From the NCBI RefSeq assembly GCF_003384935.1, contig NZ_QTTQ01000010.1, positions 434,001 through 498,000 of the forward strand: a stretch of 64,000 nt of DNA. Reading direction: 5' to 3'. Position numbers and translations under genes: made by a program. The notes under the pieces are model-generated. The model saw only the letters and a list, made by a program, of their open reading frames with translations, did no database searches and was not told the DNA's origin. This document shows, piece after piece, positions 18,809-27,356 of the stretch. The stretch is from Lutibacter oceani. GTDB taxonomy: Bacteria; Bacteroidota; Bacteroidia; Flavobacteriales; Flavobacteriaceae. Each line of letters starts with the position of its first letter. Position 1 is the first letter of the stretch.

Positions 18809-20140
18809 TTAAATTAACTTTTCAATTAAACTTCCTTCTTCTAACTTTTTACTTGCCAACTTCCAAGATTTAAATACTTGAAATAAAACCAACGGCAATA
18901 ATAGTACTGAAAGTAAATAACCAATTAACATCATTTTTGGTTGATTCTTATACTTATAAGGTATTAATGAAGGAGGTACTGCTTTTAGTAAGGCAAATCG
19001 AGTTAACTTATTTCCAAAATATTTTCTAAATAAATATACCACACTTGGAATAGGTCTGGGAGAAAACCACTTTTTAGGTCTAAAGCCATCCCAACTTCCC
19101 ATTTGTCGTAACCCTCCTGTTGCTACTTTTAAATGCAACCGTTCCGATGTTGGATTGGATATATTTAAAAAGCCTGCCAAATAGGCTCTTAAGCCAAATT
19201 CACCATCGCCCATACGTTGCTTTTCAAATTGCCGGTCAAATAACCCTATTTGTTCAAATACCTTTCTTTTAATAAGTACATTTCCTGTATCAATTTGATC
19301 TGATAATTTGAAATAACGATACGATTCCGGGACTTTTGCTCCAACAACAGATATTGAAGTTCCAGAAGATATTTCAGCATTAAAAAAGTCGATACATTTT
19401 AAATGGTTTGTAATCCAATCGGTAGCTACCCTACTATCATCATCAAATAACAAAAAATAAGATGCATTGGAAGATTTAATTGCTGTATTTCTTGCCAGCC
19501 ACAAAGCTTTTTCTTGTTGATAAATCAACTTTAAATTCAATTTAAATTGTTTGTAAAACGATTCTTGAAAAGGTTCTGATTGATCAACTACAATTACTTC
19601 AAAATTTTGATAGTCCTGTTTTTCAAGATCTTTTAAAACATCTATTAAATAGTTGTACCTGTTTAAGGTTGGAATAATTACACTTACTTTTGGCTGTTGT
19701 TGTAATAGTTCACTTTTAAAATTATCCCATTCCGGGTAACTTATAGGCTCTTTAAATACATTTATTTGTATTATTTTACGCGTTTTAAAAAAAGCTTTAA
19801 ACTCTTTTAATGGGTTGTGAAAGGTTATTAAACGCAGTAATAAGGTGTAATACACCCATAATTTATTAAAATAAGTTCTTATAAAACGGTATTCATCCTC
19901 AATTGGAATTTGTGCTTTAAAATTAATCGTTTTTACATTTCCAATATACCCTTTTTGAATGGCTTGGTAAGCTCCATCCAATTTACTTATTTCTAAATTA
20001 CTATAAGCTTTATTCAATTTTATTTGCGCTTGTATATTTTTAGGCAAAGCATCCCAATCTGGAAAAACAGTAGTATTGTTATTTCTTTCTAAATTGAAAT
20101 AATTTGTTGGATTTATATATTTTAAAAATTTGAAGAGCAT
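18809..20140 (-). CDS. Glycosyltransferase family 2 with N-terminal extension
   Basis: A 443-residue protein. The GT2 domain starts only at residue 151 (KVSVIIPTLN), with the DXD-like FDDDSR at 232-237. The first 150 residues form an extension of unknown role. A single hydrophobic segment near 410-430 (MLIGYLLSVLLLPLVLF) probably anchors it to the inner membrane. Immediately downstream in the transcription direction are the acyltransferase and the GT4 pair. Upstream, between this gene and the exostosin-like gene, lies the GIY-YIG repeat cluster. The donor is unknown. Confidence 0.87.
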   Translation of the reverse strand: MLFKFLKYINPTNYFNLERNNNTTVFPDWDALPKNIQAQIKLNKAYSNLEISKLDGAYQAIQKGYIGNVKTINFKAQIPIEDEYRFIRTYFNKLWVYYTLLLRLITFHNPLKEFKAFFKTRKIIQINVFKEPISYPEWDNFKSELLQQQPKVSVIIPTLNRYNYLIDVLKDLEKQDYQNFEVIVVDQSEPFQESFYKQFKLNLKLIYQQEKALWLARNTAIKSSNASYFLLFDDDSRVATDWITNHLKCIDFFNAEISSGTSISVVGAKVPESYRYFKLSDQIDTGNVLIKRKVFEQIGLFDRQFEKQRMGDGEFGLRAYLAGFLNISNPTSERLHLKVATGGLRQMGSWDGFRPKKWFSPRPIPSVVYLFRKYFGNKLTRFALLKAVPPSLIPYKYKNQPKMMLIGYLLSVLLLPLVLFQVFKSWKLASKKLEEGSLIEKLI

Positions 20141-20209
20141 TTAGTTTGATAATATATTTTAGGCAAATATAAAAGAACCATTAAGTTTAATTAGTTTTTT
20201 AGGATAATT

Positions 20210-20668
20210 TTCGTCAGTTCGAGTGGTTTTAACAAGAACTAAGGTTCTTTTTAAAATTGTATCGAGAACCTCCTACTCAAATTTCTTCTTAGCCAAATTG
20301 ACCAAATCATCATAACAACCATTAATTAAAGCCTCTTTTTTAACTCTTGACCATTTTTTTAATTGTTTCTCTTTTTCAATTGCTAAATTTATATCTGTAA
20401 ATTCTGCATAGAAAACCATTGTTACAGGCCTTCTTTTATTGGTATAACAATTTTTATAAAAACCTGATGAATGTTGAAATAGTCTTTTTTCTAAATTACT
20501 TGTAACTCCAGTATAATAGGTGTTATCTGAACATTTTAATATATACACAAAACTCTTTTTCATTTTTGAAAGTTAATAATTTTGTTTTTAATTATCGACT
20601 TTCTTCTCGATACTATTTCCATACGTTACACTTCTGAAAATCACTCGAAGTGACGTACTTGAATCTTC
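20210..20668. repeat. Palindrome-ended element E1 carrying a GIY-YIG gene
   Basis: A 459-bp unit repeated nearly perfectly at 21053-21511 (constant offset 843 bp). The outer inverted ends are TTCGTCAGTTCGAGTG on the left and CACTCGAAGTGACGTAC on the right. An inner inverted pair, TGTATCGAGAAC and CTTCTCGATACT, flanks the gene. No transposase is encoded. Confidence 0.85.
20273..20563 (-). CDS. GIY-YIG nuclease-like protein, copy 1
   Basis: A 96-residue single-domain protein. The motif pair is VYILKCSDNTYYTGV (VYI at 6-8, YTG at 18-20), followed by arginine 27. The predicted catalytic glutamate is 65, in the EKQLKKWSR segment. This is the small UPF0213/YhbQ-like class, whose substrates are poorly known, although the GIY-YIG fold is a DNA-cleavage fold. 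It sits inside a repeat element and differs from copy 2 at only four residues (42, 44, 69, 83). Its presence between two transferase genes of the operon suggests insertion rather than a pathway role. Confidence 0.85.
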   Translation of the reverse strand: MKKSFVYILKCSDNTYYTGVTSNLEKRLFQHSSGFYKNCYTNKRRPVTMVFYAEFTDINLAIEKEKQLKKWSRVKKEALINGCYDDLVNLAKKKFE

Positions 20669-20777
20669 GTCAGTTCGAGTGACCGAGTGCGCGAGGTTGT
20701 ATCGAGAACCCGCACGTAATACTTCTAAATACACTATTTCTCCATTGTATTACAAAACACCACTCACAGTGACGTAC
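20666..20777. repeat. Gene-less palindromic element E2
   Basis: A 112-bp unit with the same outer ends as the GIY-YIG elements but no ORF. Its interior (ACCGAGTGCGCGAGGTTG...) is shared with E4 at 20934-21045, which starts 268 bp away. The right end (CACTCACAGTGACG) has decayed from the consensus. Confidence 0.7.
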
Positions 20778-20784
20778 TTGAATT

Positions 20785-20926
20785 TTCGTCAGTTCGAGTG
20801 GTTTTAACAAGAACCTTAGTTTTTTTTAAAATTGTATCGAGAACCATAAACAAAATTTGATTTACAACTACTTCTCGATACTATTTCCCTCCGTTTCACT
20901 TCTGAAAATCACTCGAAGTGACGTAC
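20785..20926. repeat. Gene-less element E3, deletion-like derivative of the GIY-YIG element
   Basis: A 142-bp unit. Its left third matches the left end of E1 up to the TGTATCGAGAAC inner arm, and its right third matches the right end of E5 from CTTCTCGATACT onward. The nuclease gene is missing and only about 25 bp of unrelated sequence remains between the inner arms. Confidence 0.75.
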
Positions 20927-20933
20927 TTAAATC

Positions 20934-21045
20934 TTCGTCAGTTCGAGTGACCGAGTGCGCGAGGTTGTACCGAGAACCCGCACGTAATACTTCTCGATAC
21001 ACTATTTCTCCATTGCATTACAAAATACCACTCGAAGTGACGTAC
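20934..21045. repeat. Gene-less palindromic element E4
   Basis: A 112-bp near-copy of E2 with better preserved inner (CTTCTCGATACA) and outer (CACTCGAAGTGACG) arms. Like E2 it has no coding capacity. With E1, E2, E3 and E5 it forms an uninterrupted cluster of five elements over 1.3 kb. Confidence 0.75.
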
Positions 21046-21052
21046 TTGAATC

Positions 21053-21511
21053 TTCGTCAGTTCGAGTGGTTTTAAAAAGAACCCTAGTTCTTTTTAAAAT
21101 TGTATCGAGAACCTCCTACTCAAATTTCTTCTTAGCCAAATTGACCAAATCATCATAACCACCATTAATTAAAGCCTCTTTTTTAACTCTTGACCATTTA
21201 TTTAATTGTTTCTCTTTTTCAATTGCTAAATTTATATCTGTAAATTCTGCGTAGAAAACCATTGTGACTGGTCTCTTTTTATAAGTATAACAATTTTTAT
21301 AAAAACCTGATGAATGTTGAAATAGTCTTTTCTCTAAATTACTTGTAACTCCAGTATAATAGGTGTTATCTGAACATTTTAATATATACACAAAACTCTT
21401 TTTCATTTTTGAAAGTTAATAATTTTGTTTTTAATTATTGACTTTCTTCTCGATACTATTTCCCTCCGTTTCACTTCTGAAAATCACTCGAAGTGACGTA
21501 CTTGAATCTTC
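21053..21511. repeat. Palindrome-ended element E5 carrying a GIY-YIG gene
   Basis: Second full-length 459-bp copy of E1, including the nuclease ORF and both inverted-repeat ends. Its right end lies directly against the stop codon of the exostosin-like gene at 21513. Confidence 0.85.
21116..21406 (-). CDS. GIY-YIG nuclease-like protein, copy 2
   Basis: A 96-residue twin of the protein at 20273, differing only by N42Y, R44K, K69N and C83G. The VYI...YTG motif, arginine 27 and glutamate 65 are intact. That both copies remain open with conservative changes suggests either recent duplication or gene conversion, possibly under selection. The same flanking arms surround both genes. It lies upstream of copy 1 in the direction of transcription and 106 nt after the exostosin-like gene. 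A role in movement or repair at the repeat ends is inference only. Confidence 0.85.
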   Translation of the reverse strand: MKKSFVYILKCSDNTYYTGVTSNLEKRLFQHSSGFYKNCYTYKKRPVTMVFYAEFTDINLAIEKEKQLNKWSRVKKEALINGGYDDLVNLAKKKFE

Positions 21512-21512
21512 A

Positions 21513-22577
21513 CTATAACTCTATATTTTCAAACAAAATTTTAAAATACCCACCAAAACATAAATGCGTTTCCCAAAGTAACCTGTTTTGCTCCATAAGC
21601 TGTTCCTTTTCCTTAAATGAACGATTCGAATGAAATTCTAAAACTTTATCTGGTAATGTATTTAATTCGTTTTCTTCAACCCAAACTACATGATTTTTCC
21701 AATTTATTGTATCAGCTAATGGCATAAAACCCTCAGTGTTAATTAATATTGGAATACGTCCCATTGCCAGAGTTTCATACAATCGCACAGAAAAATTTCC
21801 ACCACCACGCACACAAACAGTGTACATTGTGTTGTAAATATTATTATAAAATTCATTGGTGGTTTTGGTTCTTTCTTCTGAAGTTTTTACTCCTGCCCTG
21901 TATTTTTTTCGTTCAATAAAATTAGTGCTTAATAAGTTACTTTTTTTAATGATTTTTAAGGTTTGTCCTCTTAAATAAGAAGATGACATAATTTTTTGAG
22001 GACTGTGAATCGATAACTTTAAATAGTATTTTAAATTCCGATAAAATACACGTCCTATTTCTTTAAAAGCATTCAATAAAGATGCATTTGTTTGTCCACA
22101 AAAACCAATTAAAGGCATATTAATACTTTCTTCAAATAGCGGCTTACTTTCAAATTTATTGTTTTTTAAAGGATCTCCTATAAAAATGGGAATTCCAACA
22201 TGGTTTTCTGGTAATTTAGAAACATATCCATTTGGACGTACAACAATGCAATTTTTATAATATGGAATGGCAACTCCAAAATCACCAGTGGTATGCGTAA
22301 ACACTTTTTTATTGAATTTTTCGACCTCCTTTATAAAATTTTCGGCTAATAAAAGTTGCTTTGAACGTTGGTAATAATTCCAAGACATCGTTAAAATTGC
22401 AAGATCACATTCTGCAATAGTATTCACAAACTGATACTCGTTTTCAGAAACCCCATACATAGCTATTCTATCAATATCTGCAAACAAACTTCCTTTAACA
22501 AATGCTTTTAACAAGGGAAATAATTCACCCCTGTGTTTTTTATTATAATGATTTTTAGGGTAAAAAATACGAATCAC
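21513..22577 (-). CDS. Exostosin-like (GT47) glycosyltransferase
   Basis: A 354-residue protein. Its C-terminal part, MYTVCVRGGGNFSVRLYETL (251-270) followed by AMGRIPILIN and later NWKNHVVWVEENEL, is the exostosin signature. Family members in eukaryotes build heparan sulfate or plant cell-wall xyloglucan and xylan; bacterial members add residues in surface glycans. There is no signal peptide, so it probably acts in the cytoplasm. Its start directly follows the stop of the UDP-glucuronate decarboxylase (22577/22578), which makes UDP-xylose a reasonable but unproven donor. Confidence 0.82.
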   Translation of the reverse strand: MIRIFYPKNHYNKKHRGELFPLLKAFVKGSLFADIDRIAMYGVSENEYQFVNTIAECDLAILTMSWNYYQRSKQLLLAENFIKEVEKFNKKVFTHTTGDFGVAIPYYKNCIVVRPNGYVSKLPENHVGIPIFIGDPLKNNKFESKPLFEESINMPLIGFCGQTNASLLNAFKEIGRVFYRNLKYYLKLSIHSPQKIMSSSYLRGQTLKIIKKSNLLSTNFIERKKYRAGVKTSEERTKTTNEFYNNIYNTMYTVCVRGGGNFSVRLYETLAMGRIPILINTEGFMPLADTINWKNHVVWVEENELNTLPDKVLEFHSNRSFKEKEQLMEQNRLLWETHLCFGGYFKILFENIEL

Positions 22578-23507
22578 TTAAATTGATTTAAAATAGTGTA
22601 TTGTTTTTAACAAGCCTTCTTCTAACTGAATAGTTGGATTCCAGTTTAAAGTTTTTTTAGCAAAGCTAATATCTGGTTTACGCTGCATAGGATCGTCTTG
22701 AGGTAAGGGCTCAAAGCGTATTTTAGATTGACTATTAGTTAATTTAATAACTGCTTTTGCCAATTCTAAAATGGTAAATTCTGTTGGGTTACCCATATTC
22801 ATAGGTCCTGTAATTTCCTTTGGTGAATTCATAAAGGCAATCATTCCATCAATTAAATCATCTACATAGCAAAAACTCCGGGTTTGCTCACCATTTCCAT
22901 AAATAGTTATGTCTGTATTATTTAAGGCTTGTACTATAAAATTACTCACCACCCTGCCATCATTTGGGTGCATATTAGGCCCATAGGTATTAAAAATGCG
23001 CATCACCTTAATTTCTAGTTGATGTTGTCTGTAATAATCAAAAAACAATGTTTCCGCAGCTCTTTTACCCTCATCGTAACAGGCTCTTGGTCCAATAGGA
23101 TTTACATTACCCCAATAATCTTCCTTTTGAGGATGTACCACAGGATCACCATAAACTTCACTTGTAGATGCCTGTAAAATTTTTATTTTTAATCGCTTTG
23201 CCAAACCCAACATGTTAATAGCACCATGTACACTCGTTTTCGTGGTTTGAACAGGGTCGTTCTGATAATGAACGGGGCTTGCAGGACAGGCTAAATTATA
23301 AATTTCATCTACTTCAATATATAATGGAAATGTAACATCATGACGTATCAACTCAAAATAAGGATTGCTTAATAAATGTAAAATATTGGATTTCCCTCCT
23401 GTATAAAAATTATCCACACATATTACTTCATTCCCTTGCTTTAATAAGCGTTCACACAAATGTGAACCTAAAAAACCTGCACCTCCTGTTACTAAAATTT
23501 TTTTCAT
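22578..23507 (-). CDS. UDP-glucuronate decarboxylase (UDP-xylose synthase)
   Basis: Extended SDR enzyme of 309 residues that oxidises UDP-glucuronate at C4, decarboxylates it and reduces it to UDP-xylose. The NAD-binding GGAGFLGSH is at 8-16 and TSEVYGDP at 115-122. The catalytic Y144-x3-K148 lies in the family-specific [11 protein letters not shown] (139-149). [20 protein letters not shown] matches the UXS group better than dTDP-glucose dehydratases. It has no gap to the exostosin-like gene and 2 nt to the upstream GT4. No UDP-glucose dehydrogenase is visible in the window, so UDP-glucuronate must come from a gene elsewhere. Confidence 0.9.
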   Translation of the reverse strand: MKKILVTGGAGFLGSHLCERLLKQGNEVICVDNFYTGGKSNILHLLSNPYFELIRHDVTFPLYIEVDEIYNLACPASPVHYQNDPVQTTKTSVHGAINMLGLAKRLKIKILQASTSEVYGDPVVHPQKEDYWGNVNPIGPRACYDEGKRAAETLFFDYYRQHQLEIKVMRIFNTYGPNMHPNDGRVVSNFIVQALNNTDITIYGNGEQTRSFCYVDDLIDGMIAFMNSPKEITGPMNMGNPTEFTILELAKAVIKLTNSQSKIRFEPLPQDDPMQRKPDISFAKKTLNWNPTIQLEEGLLKTIHYFKSI

Positions 23508-23509
23508 TT

Positions 23510-24688
23510 TTAATCTTTTATTTTATAAAAATCCACAAATTCTTGTTGTTGTTTTTGTAAATTAAACTCCCTTTTAATTCTTTCCTTAGCTCTTATAATT
23601 ATTCTATTTTTTTCAATTTCATTTAAATTAATCACTTCTTTTATTTTATTGGCTAGGTATTTTGGATTACTCGATGAAACCACCCAACCTGTTTCACCAT
23701 CGAGCACATTTTCTGATAATCCTTCTGCATCTGATACCACACATAATAAACCCATTGCTTGAGCTTCTAATACCGCATTACAAAATCCTTCCTGTATACT
23801 GTATTGAAGGTATAAATCTGCATTATTCAATTTATCTTTAACCAATTCAGGTGAAATTTTACCCGTAAAGGTAACTTCATTAATTATATCCAATTGATGT
23901 ACTGCAAATTTTAATCTTTCATACGCATCGCCTTCACCAATTATTGTATAATGAAAAGAAACACCTTCTTTTTTTAATAAAGATAATGCTTCCAAAGTAT
24001 CAACTAAACCTTTTTTCCAGTGCAACCTGGCAATTGTAATAAAATTATTTTTTAACGACGTAAATGATTGTTCATTGTTTTTAAAGAATGAGGTATCTAT
24101 TGCCGGCGTTATTTTAATAATCTCAGCTTTTCCTTTAAAACCATTTTTTAAAACCAATTCCTTAATATCATTTGAGATTACATGAATTTTATCCACTTTT
24201 CCCCATAGCTTTAAATAGCAATTTGGATTTTTTAAAGGATAGATACCAATATCAAAACCCCTAAAACTAACTGCCATTTTTGCTCCAATTGCCTGTGCAA
24301 CATGCTCTCTGTTAAATACCATGGTTCCAAAGCCAAAATGCAGCCAATCCAATGATTCTGATAATATATGAGCATTGGCTATAATATTTTTAATACTTTG
24401 TGAAAAACTTAAACCATCTTGTCGTTCCAACTTATATAAACGAATACTTACTTTAAAATGAAACAAAAAAGAATACATCAAGTTAAAAAAACTGACAAAT
24501 GCTACACGTATTATATTGCCTGAGAGTGTTGGAGCTATTTTAACTTTTGAGGCTATATAGTTGCTTTTTTCAGTGCTATTTGCAAAAACGATTACGGTAT
24601 GTCCATTTTTTTGTAAACCTTTAATTTTATTTAAAAAAAAAGTTTCTGAATAGGCAGGAACTTTAGGCAACACTAATCCTATTTTCAT
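23510..24688 (-). CDS. Glycosyltransferase family 4
   Basis: A 392-residue GT-B enzyme of the colanic-acid WcaL/AmsK-like type. The start is [26 protein letters not shown] is at 141-146, [11 protein letters not shown] near 220-230, and the donor EX7E in [14 protein letters not shown] (E300/E308). It resembles the next upstream gene (24692) in the HWKKG donor-domain start and in overall layout, so the two may be old paralogues. Only 3 nt separate them, and 2 nt separate it from the decarboxylase. Donor unknown. Confidence 0.89.
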   Translation of the reverse strand: MKIGLVLPKVPAYSETFFLNKIKGLQKNGHTVIVFANSTEKSNYIASKVKIAPTLSGNIIRVAFVSFFNLMYSFLFHFKVSIRLYKLERQDGLSFSQSIKNIIANAHILSESLDWLHFGFGTMVFNREHVAQAIGAKMAVSFRGFDIGIYPLKNPNCYLKLWGKVDKIHVISNDIKELVLKNGFKGKAEIIKITPAIDTSFFKNNEQSFTSLKNNFITIARLHWKKGLVDTLEALSLLKKEGVSFHYTIIGEGDAYERLKFAVHQLDIINEVTFTGKISPELVKDKLNNADLYLQYSIQEGFCNAVLEAQAMGLLCVVSDAEGLSENVLDGETGWVVSSSNPKYLANKIKEVINLNEIEKNRIIIRAKERIKREFNLQKQQQEFVDFYKIKD

Positions 24689-24691
24689 AAC

Positions 24692-25867
24692 CTAATTTTT
24701 TAAAACTTTTAAGTATAGCTCATTCATTTCATGTATCATTTTTTCATGACTATGCTGTTTTTCAATAGTTTTTCTGGCAGCACAAGTTATATTCTGATAG
24801 TTTTTTAAAGATAAATCTGAAACTTTAAACAATGTACTCGCCATAGATTCAGGATCTCTAATTGGAATTAAATAACCATTCTCATTATTTATTATTACTT
24901 CATTCATCCCCCCACAATCCGTTGATACAACCAAGGTTCCCAAAGCCATAGCTTCAAGTACCACATTGGCAATTCCTTCTTCAACACTTGATAATACTAA
25001 AACATCTGCTGATTTTATATTTTTTAATACCTCTTCAAAAGGCATTTTCCCTATAAATGTAACTTCATTTTCTAATCCAAATTGGGAGCGTTTGTATAGT
25101 AACTCTTCATTATTTTCAACCCCAACTATCGTATAATGAAAATCTATTTTCATTTCTTTTAAGATTTTCATACTGTTTAAAGCATAGGAGTATCCTTTTT
25201 TCCAATGTTCTCGACCAATTGAGATAATTTTTAAACCACATTTTTTATCAATTTCCTTTAATTGAAAAGACATTTGTTCTAAATCTAATCCACTATAAAC
25301 TACTTTAGTTTTTTGCAATGCTGCATTATATTTCATAGCTTCACTTGCAATGGATTTAGACACTGCATGAAATCCATCTAACTTTGGAAATAAATTAACA
25401 TATTTATTAGCTAACCTGCTATCTGCTATTGGTGAATAATTAATATGTGCCCCTCTAAGACTTAAAATTAACTTCATTCCAAACTCTTGAACCCATATCC
25501 AATCTTCTACACCTTTTCCCCATTGAAGATGAAAAATATCCGGGCAATGATATAAAACAGGATAGTACTTTACTTTTAGCAATCTAGAGTTTTTTTTGGT
25601 ATTGAATATAATGTTATCTAACCTTTTTTTTTCGTTAGTTTTATAAAGGCTCAATAAAAAACTGTATTTAATTAAAAGTAAAAATTTGCTTATTTTATTT
25701 ACATAACTAATAATATGGATATTTTTTCTTGAAGCTATTTTTTTATTTTGAACACCAAAAAGGTAAATTTTATGATCCTTTTTTGCCAAACCATCAATCA
25801 ATCGTTCTATAAAAGTTGTGCTTGGAACTACACCTGAATAAATTGCTATTTTAATAGGGTTTTTCAA
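24692..25867 (-). CDS. Glycosyltransferase family 4
   Basis: A 391-residue GT4 enzyme. SLRGAHINYSP near 136-146 forms the acceptor-domain histidine region. GREHWKKG (218-225) opens the donor domain, and EEGIANVVLEAMALGTLVVS includes the EX7E pair E297/E305. It is cytoplasmic and probably membrane-associated. The gene ends 3 nt before the GT4 at 23510 and starts 45 nt after the GT4 at 25913, forming a three-GT4 run. The Lys-rich N-terminal part is weakly conserved, as is usual for acceptor domains. Confidence 0.89.
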   Translation of the reverse strand: MKNPIKIAIYSGVVPSTTFIERLIDGLAKKDHKIYLFGVQNKKIASRKNIHIISYVNKISKFLLLIKYSFLLSLYKTNEKKRLDNIIFNTKKNSRLLKVKYYPVLYHCPDIFHLQWGKGVEDWIWVQEFGMKLILSLRGAHINYSPIADSRLANKYVNLFPKLDGFHAVSKSIASEAMKYNAALQKTKVVYSGLDLEQMSFQLKEIDKKCGLKIISIGREHWKKGYSYALNSMKILKEMKIDFHYTIVGVENNEELLYKRSQFGLENEVTFIGKMPFEEVLKNIKSADVLVLSSVEEGIANVVLEAMALGTLVVSTDCGGMNEVIINNENGYLIPIRDPESMASTLFKVSDLSLKNYQNITCAARKTIEKQHSHEKMIHEMNELYLKVLKN

Positions 25868-25912
25868 TATGTTAGTTTTTTTATAAAAATAGTATTTTAA
25901 AAAGTGAAACCG

Positions 25913-27034
25913 CTATTTTCTTCGTATGATATTCTTATAAAGTTCCGTATGCATTTTAATAAATTGTTCCATTGAATATTCATTTTCAACACGTATTCTC
26001 ATTTCTTGAGCTAATTGGGCACGTTCTTCATAGTTCATATTCATAATAGTTGAAATACTTGTTTTTAAACAATCAACATTATTTGGTTCAAATAAGCACT
26101 TCGGAAAAGGTTTTAGAATATCCTTAACTCCACATACATTTGAACCAATCACAATTTTTCCTGAAGCCATTGCTTCTAATGGTGCTACTGGTAATCCTTC
26201 CCCTAAAGCTAACGTTGGAATCACAAATAAATCGGCAATTGAATGGTAAGGCCTAACGTCTGTTTTTTTTCCTAAAAAATAAATAGTTGAAGTTTTATTT
26301 GCCATTTTTTTCAAGCTTTCTGCATACGCTCCCTGGTCATTTCCTACTATGTAAAGCTTAATATTTGGATTGTTTAATTCAATAAACGCATTTATTAATA
26401 CTTCAATTCCTTTTACTGGGATTAAATTTACAACTGATACAATTACAAAATCATTTTTGTTACCGGTAAATTCTTCCAAAAATTCATCACTATTTTTAAA
26501 TTGAGGCGAGTAATAATCGGTATCAACTCCCAAAGGAATCTCTTCAACCTTTTCTAATATTTCTTTTGAAAAGAAGGACTTCATATCCGAATTAATGGTA
26601 ATTATCTTTGAACTTAAAGAACTCCTCCACTTCCAAGCCTTGTTTCCCCAACCCATAGATTTTTTAGTGAATATCCAAGGAATACCGGCTATTTTTGCAG
26701 CCAGCCCTTCAGAAAAATCTGAACTCCAATGCCAGGAATGAATGATATCAAATTGCTGCTTCTTAAAAAAACGAATTATTTTTAGAAGTCGAAATGGAAA
26801 TGTAAAAAAAGGTCTGTAATTTATAGCAAAAGGAACTAAATGCACTTTAACATTTAACTTTTTAATTTCGTCCATAAAAGCACCTCTCTCGTGGAAACAG
26901 CAAATCTCAGGTTCAAAAATTGTGCGATCTAAATTTTTCACCAAATCATACACTACTTTTCCACTTCCAGCTGTATCAAAATTAGGAATTGTATATACTA
27001 TTTTAATTTTCTTTTGGGTCATATCTATGGGCAT
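25913..27034 (-). CDS. Glycosyltransferase family 4
   Basis: A 373-residue GT4 enzyme. The acceptor loop is PNFDTAGSGKVVYDL, with the glycine loop at 22-25. HSWHWSSDF is near 99-107, and the donor EX7E is in GEGLPVAPLEAMASGKIVIG (E279/E287). The start could also be the ATG four codons later (27022). Upstream is a 320-bp non-coding interval with an inverted-repeat element that separates it from the asparagine-synthase-like gene, so a new transcript may begin here. Confidence 0.88.
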   Translation of the reverse strand: MPIDMTQKKIKIVYTIPNFDTAGSGKVVYDLVKNLDRTIFEPEICCFHERGAFMDEIKKLNVKVHLVPFAINYRPFFTFPFRLLKIIRFFKKQQFDIIHSWHWSSDFSEGLAAKIAGIPWIFTKKSMGWGNKAWKWRSSLSSKIITINSDMKSFFSKEILEKVEEIPLGVDTDYYSPQFKNSDEFLEEFTGNKNDFVIVSVVNLIPVKGIEVLINAFIELNNPNIKLYIVGNDQGAYAESLKKMANKTSTIYFLGKKTDVRPYHSIADLFVIPTLALGEGLPVAPLEAMASGKIVIGSNVCGVKDILKPFPKCLFEPNNVDCLKTSISTIMNMNYEERAQLAQEMRIRVENEYSMEQFIKMHTELYKNIIRRK

Positions 27035-27149
27035 AAATATAAGATTATTTTAAAATTTGTAAAATGTAAACTTAAATTGTTTTCAAAGATTATCTTCAAT
27101 CCAAAAAAATATGATGGCAAAACTTTTAGAATAGGTTTTGTAAAACCCT

Positions 27150-27356
27150 AAATTCCCCTCTTGAGAGGGGTTAGGGGTGTGTTTTTCAAACTTATAAATA
27201 TCATCTAGTATCGGTCAGCGTATAATTTCAGGCTTTGTGGAATTATTTCTTATTTTATTAGCAATTCTGTTTATTTTTAATAGAAAGAAATGAACTTTAT
27301 TTTTATCAAAGTAATCCATAATTTACACACCCCTGCCCCTCTCAAGAGGGGAATTT
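27150..27356. repeat. MITE-like element with about 32-bp terminal inverted repeats
   Basis: Ends 27150-27182 and 27325-27356 are inverted copies differing by about one indel. Each end contains its own hairpin, CCCCTCTTGAGAGGGG. The 142-bp interior has no credible ORF. I see no transposase or clear target-site duplication. The right end stops at the stop codon of the asparagine-synthase-like gene. Confidence 0.75.

Noticed and set aside
20857-21075. 72-residue plus-strand ORF in the GIY-YIG repeat cluster
   Set aside because: It spans elements E3 and E4 and their palindromic arms, and its translation resembles no protein. It is a by-product of the repeats.
27183-27324. Degenerate coding remnant inside the MITE-like element
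   Set aside because: No frame gives more than a few tens of residues and nothing matches a known transposase.
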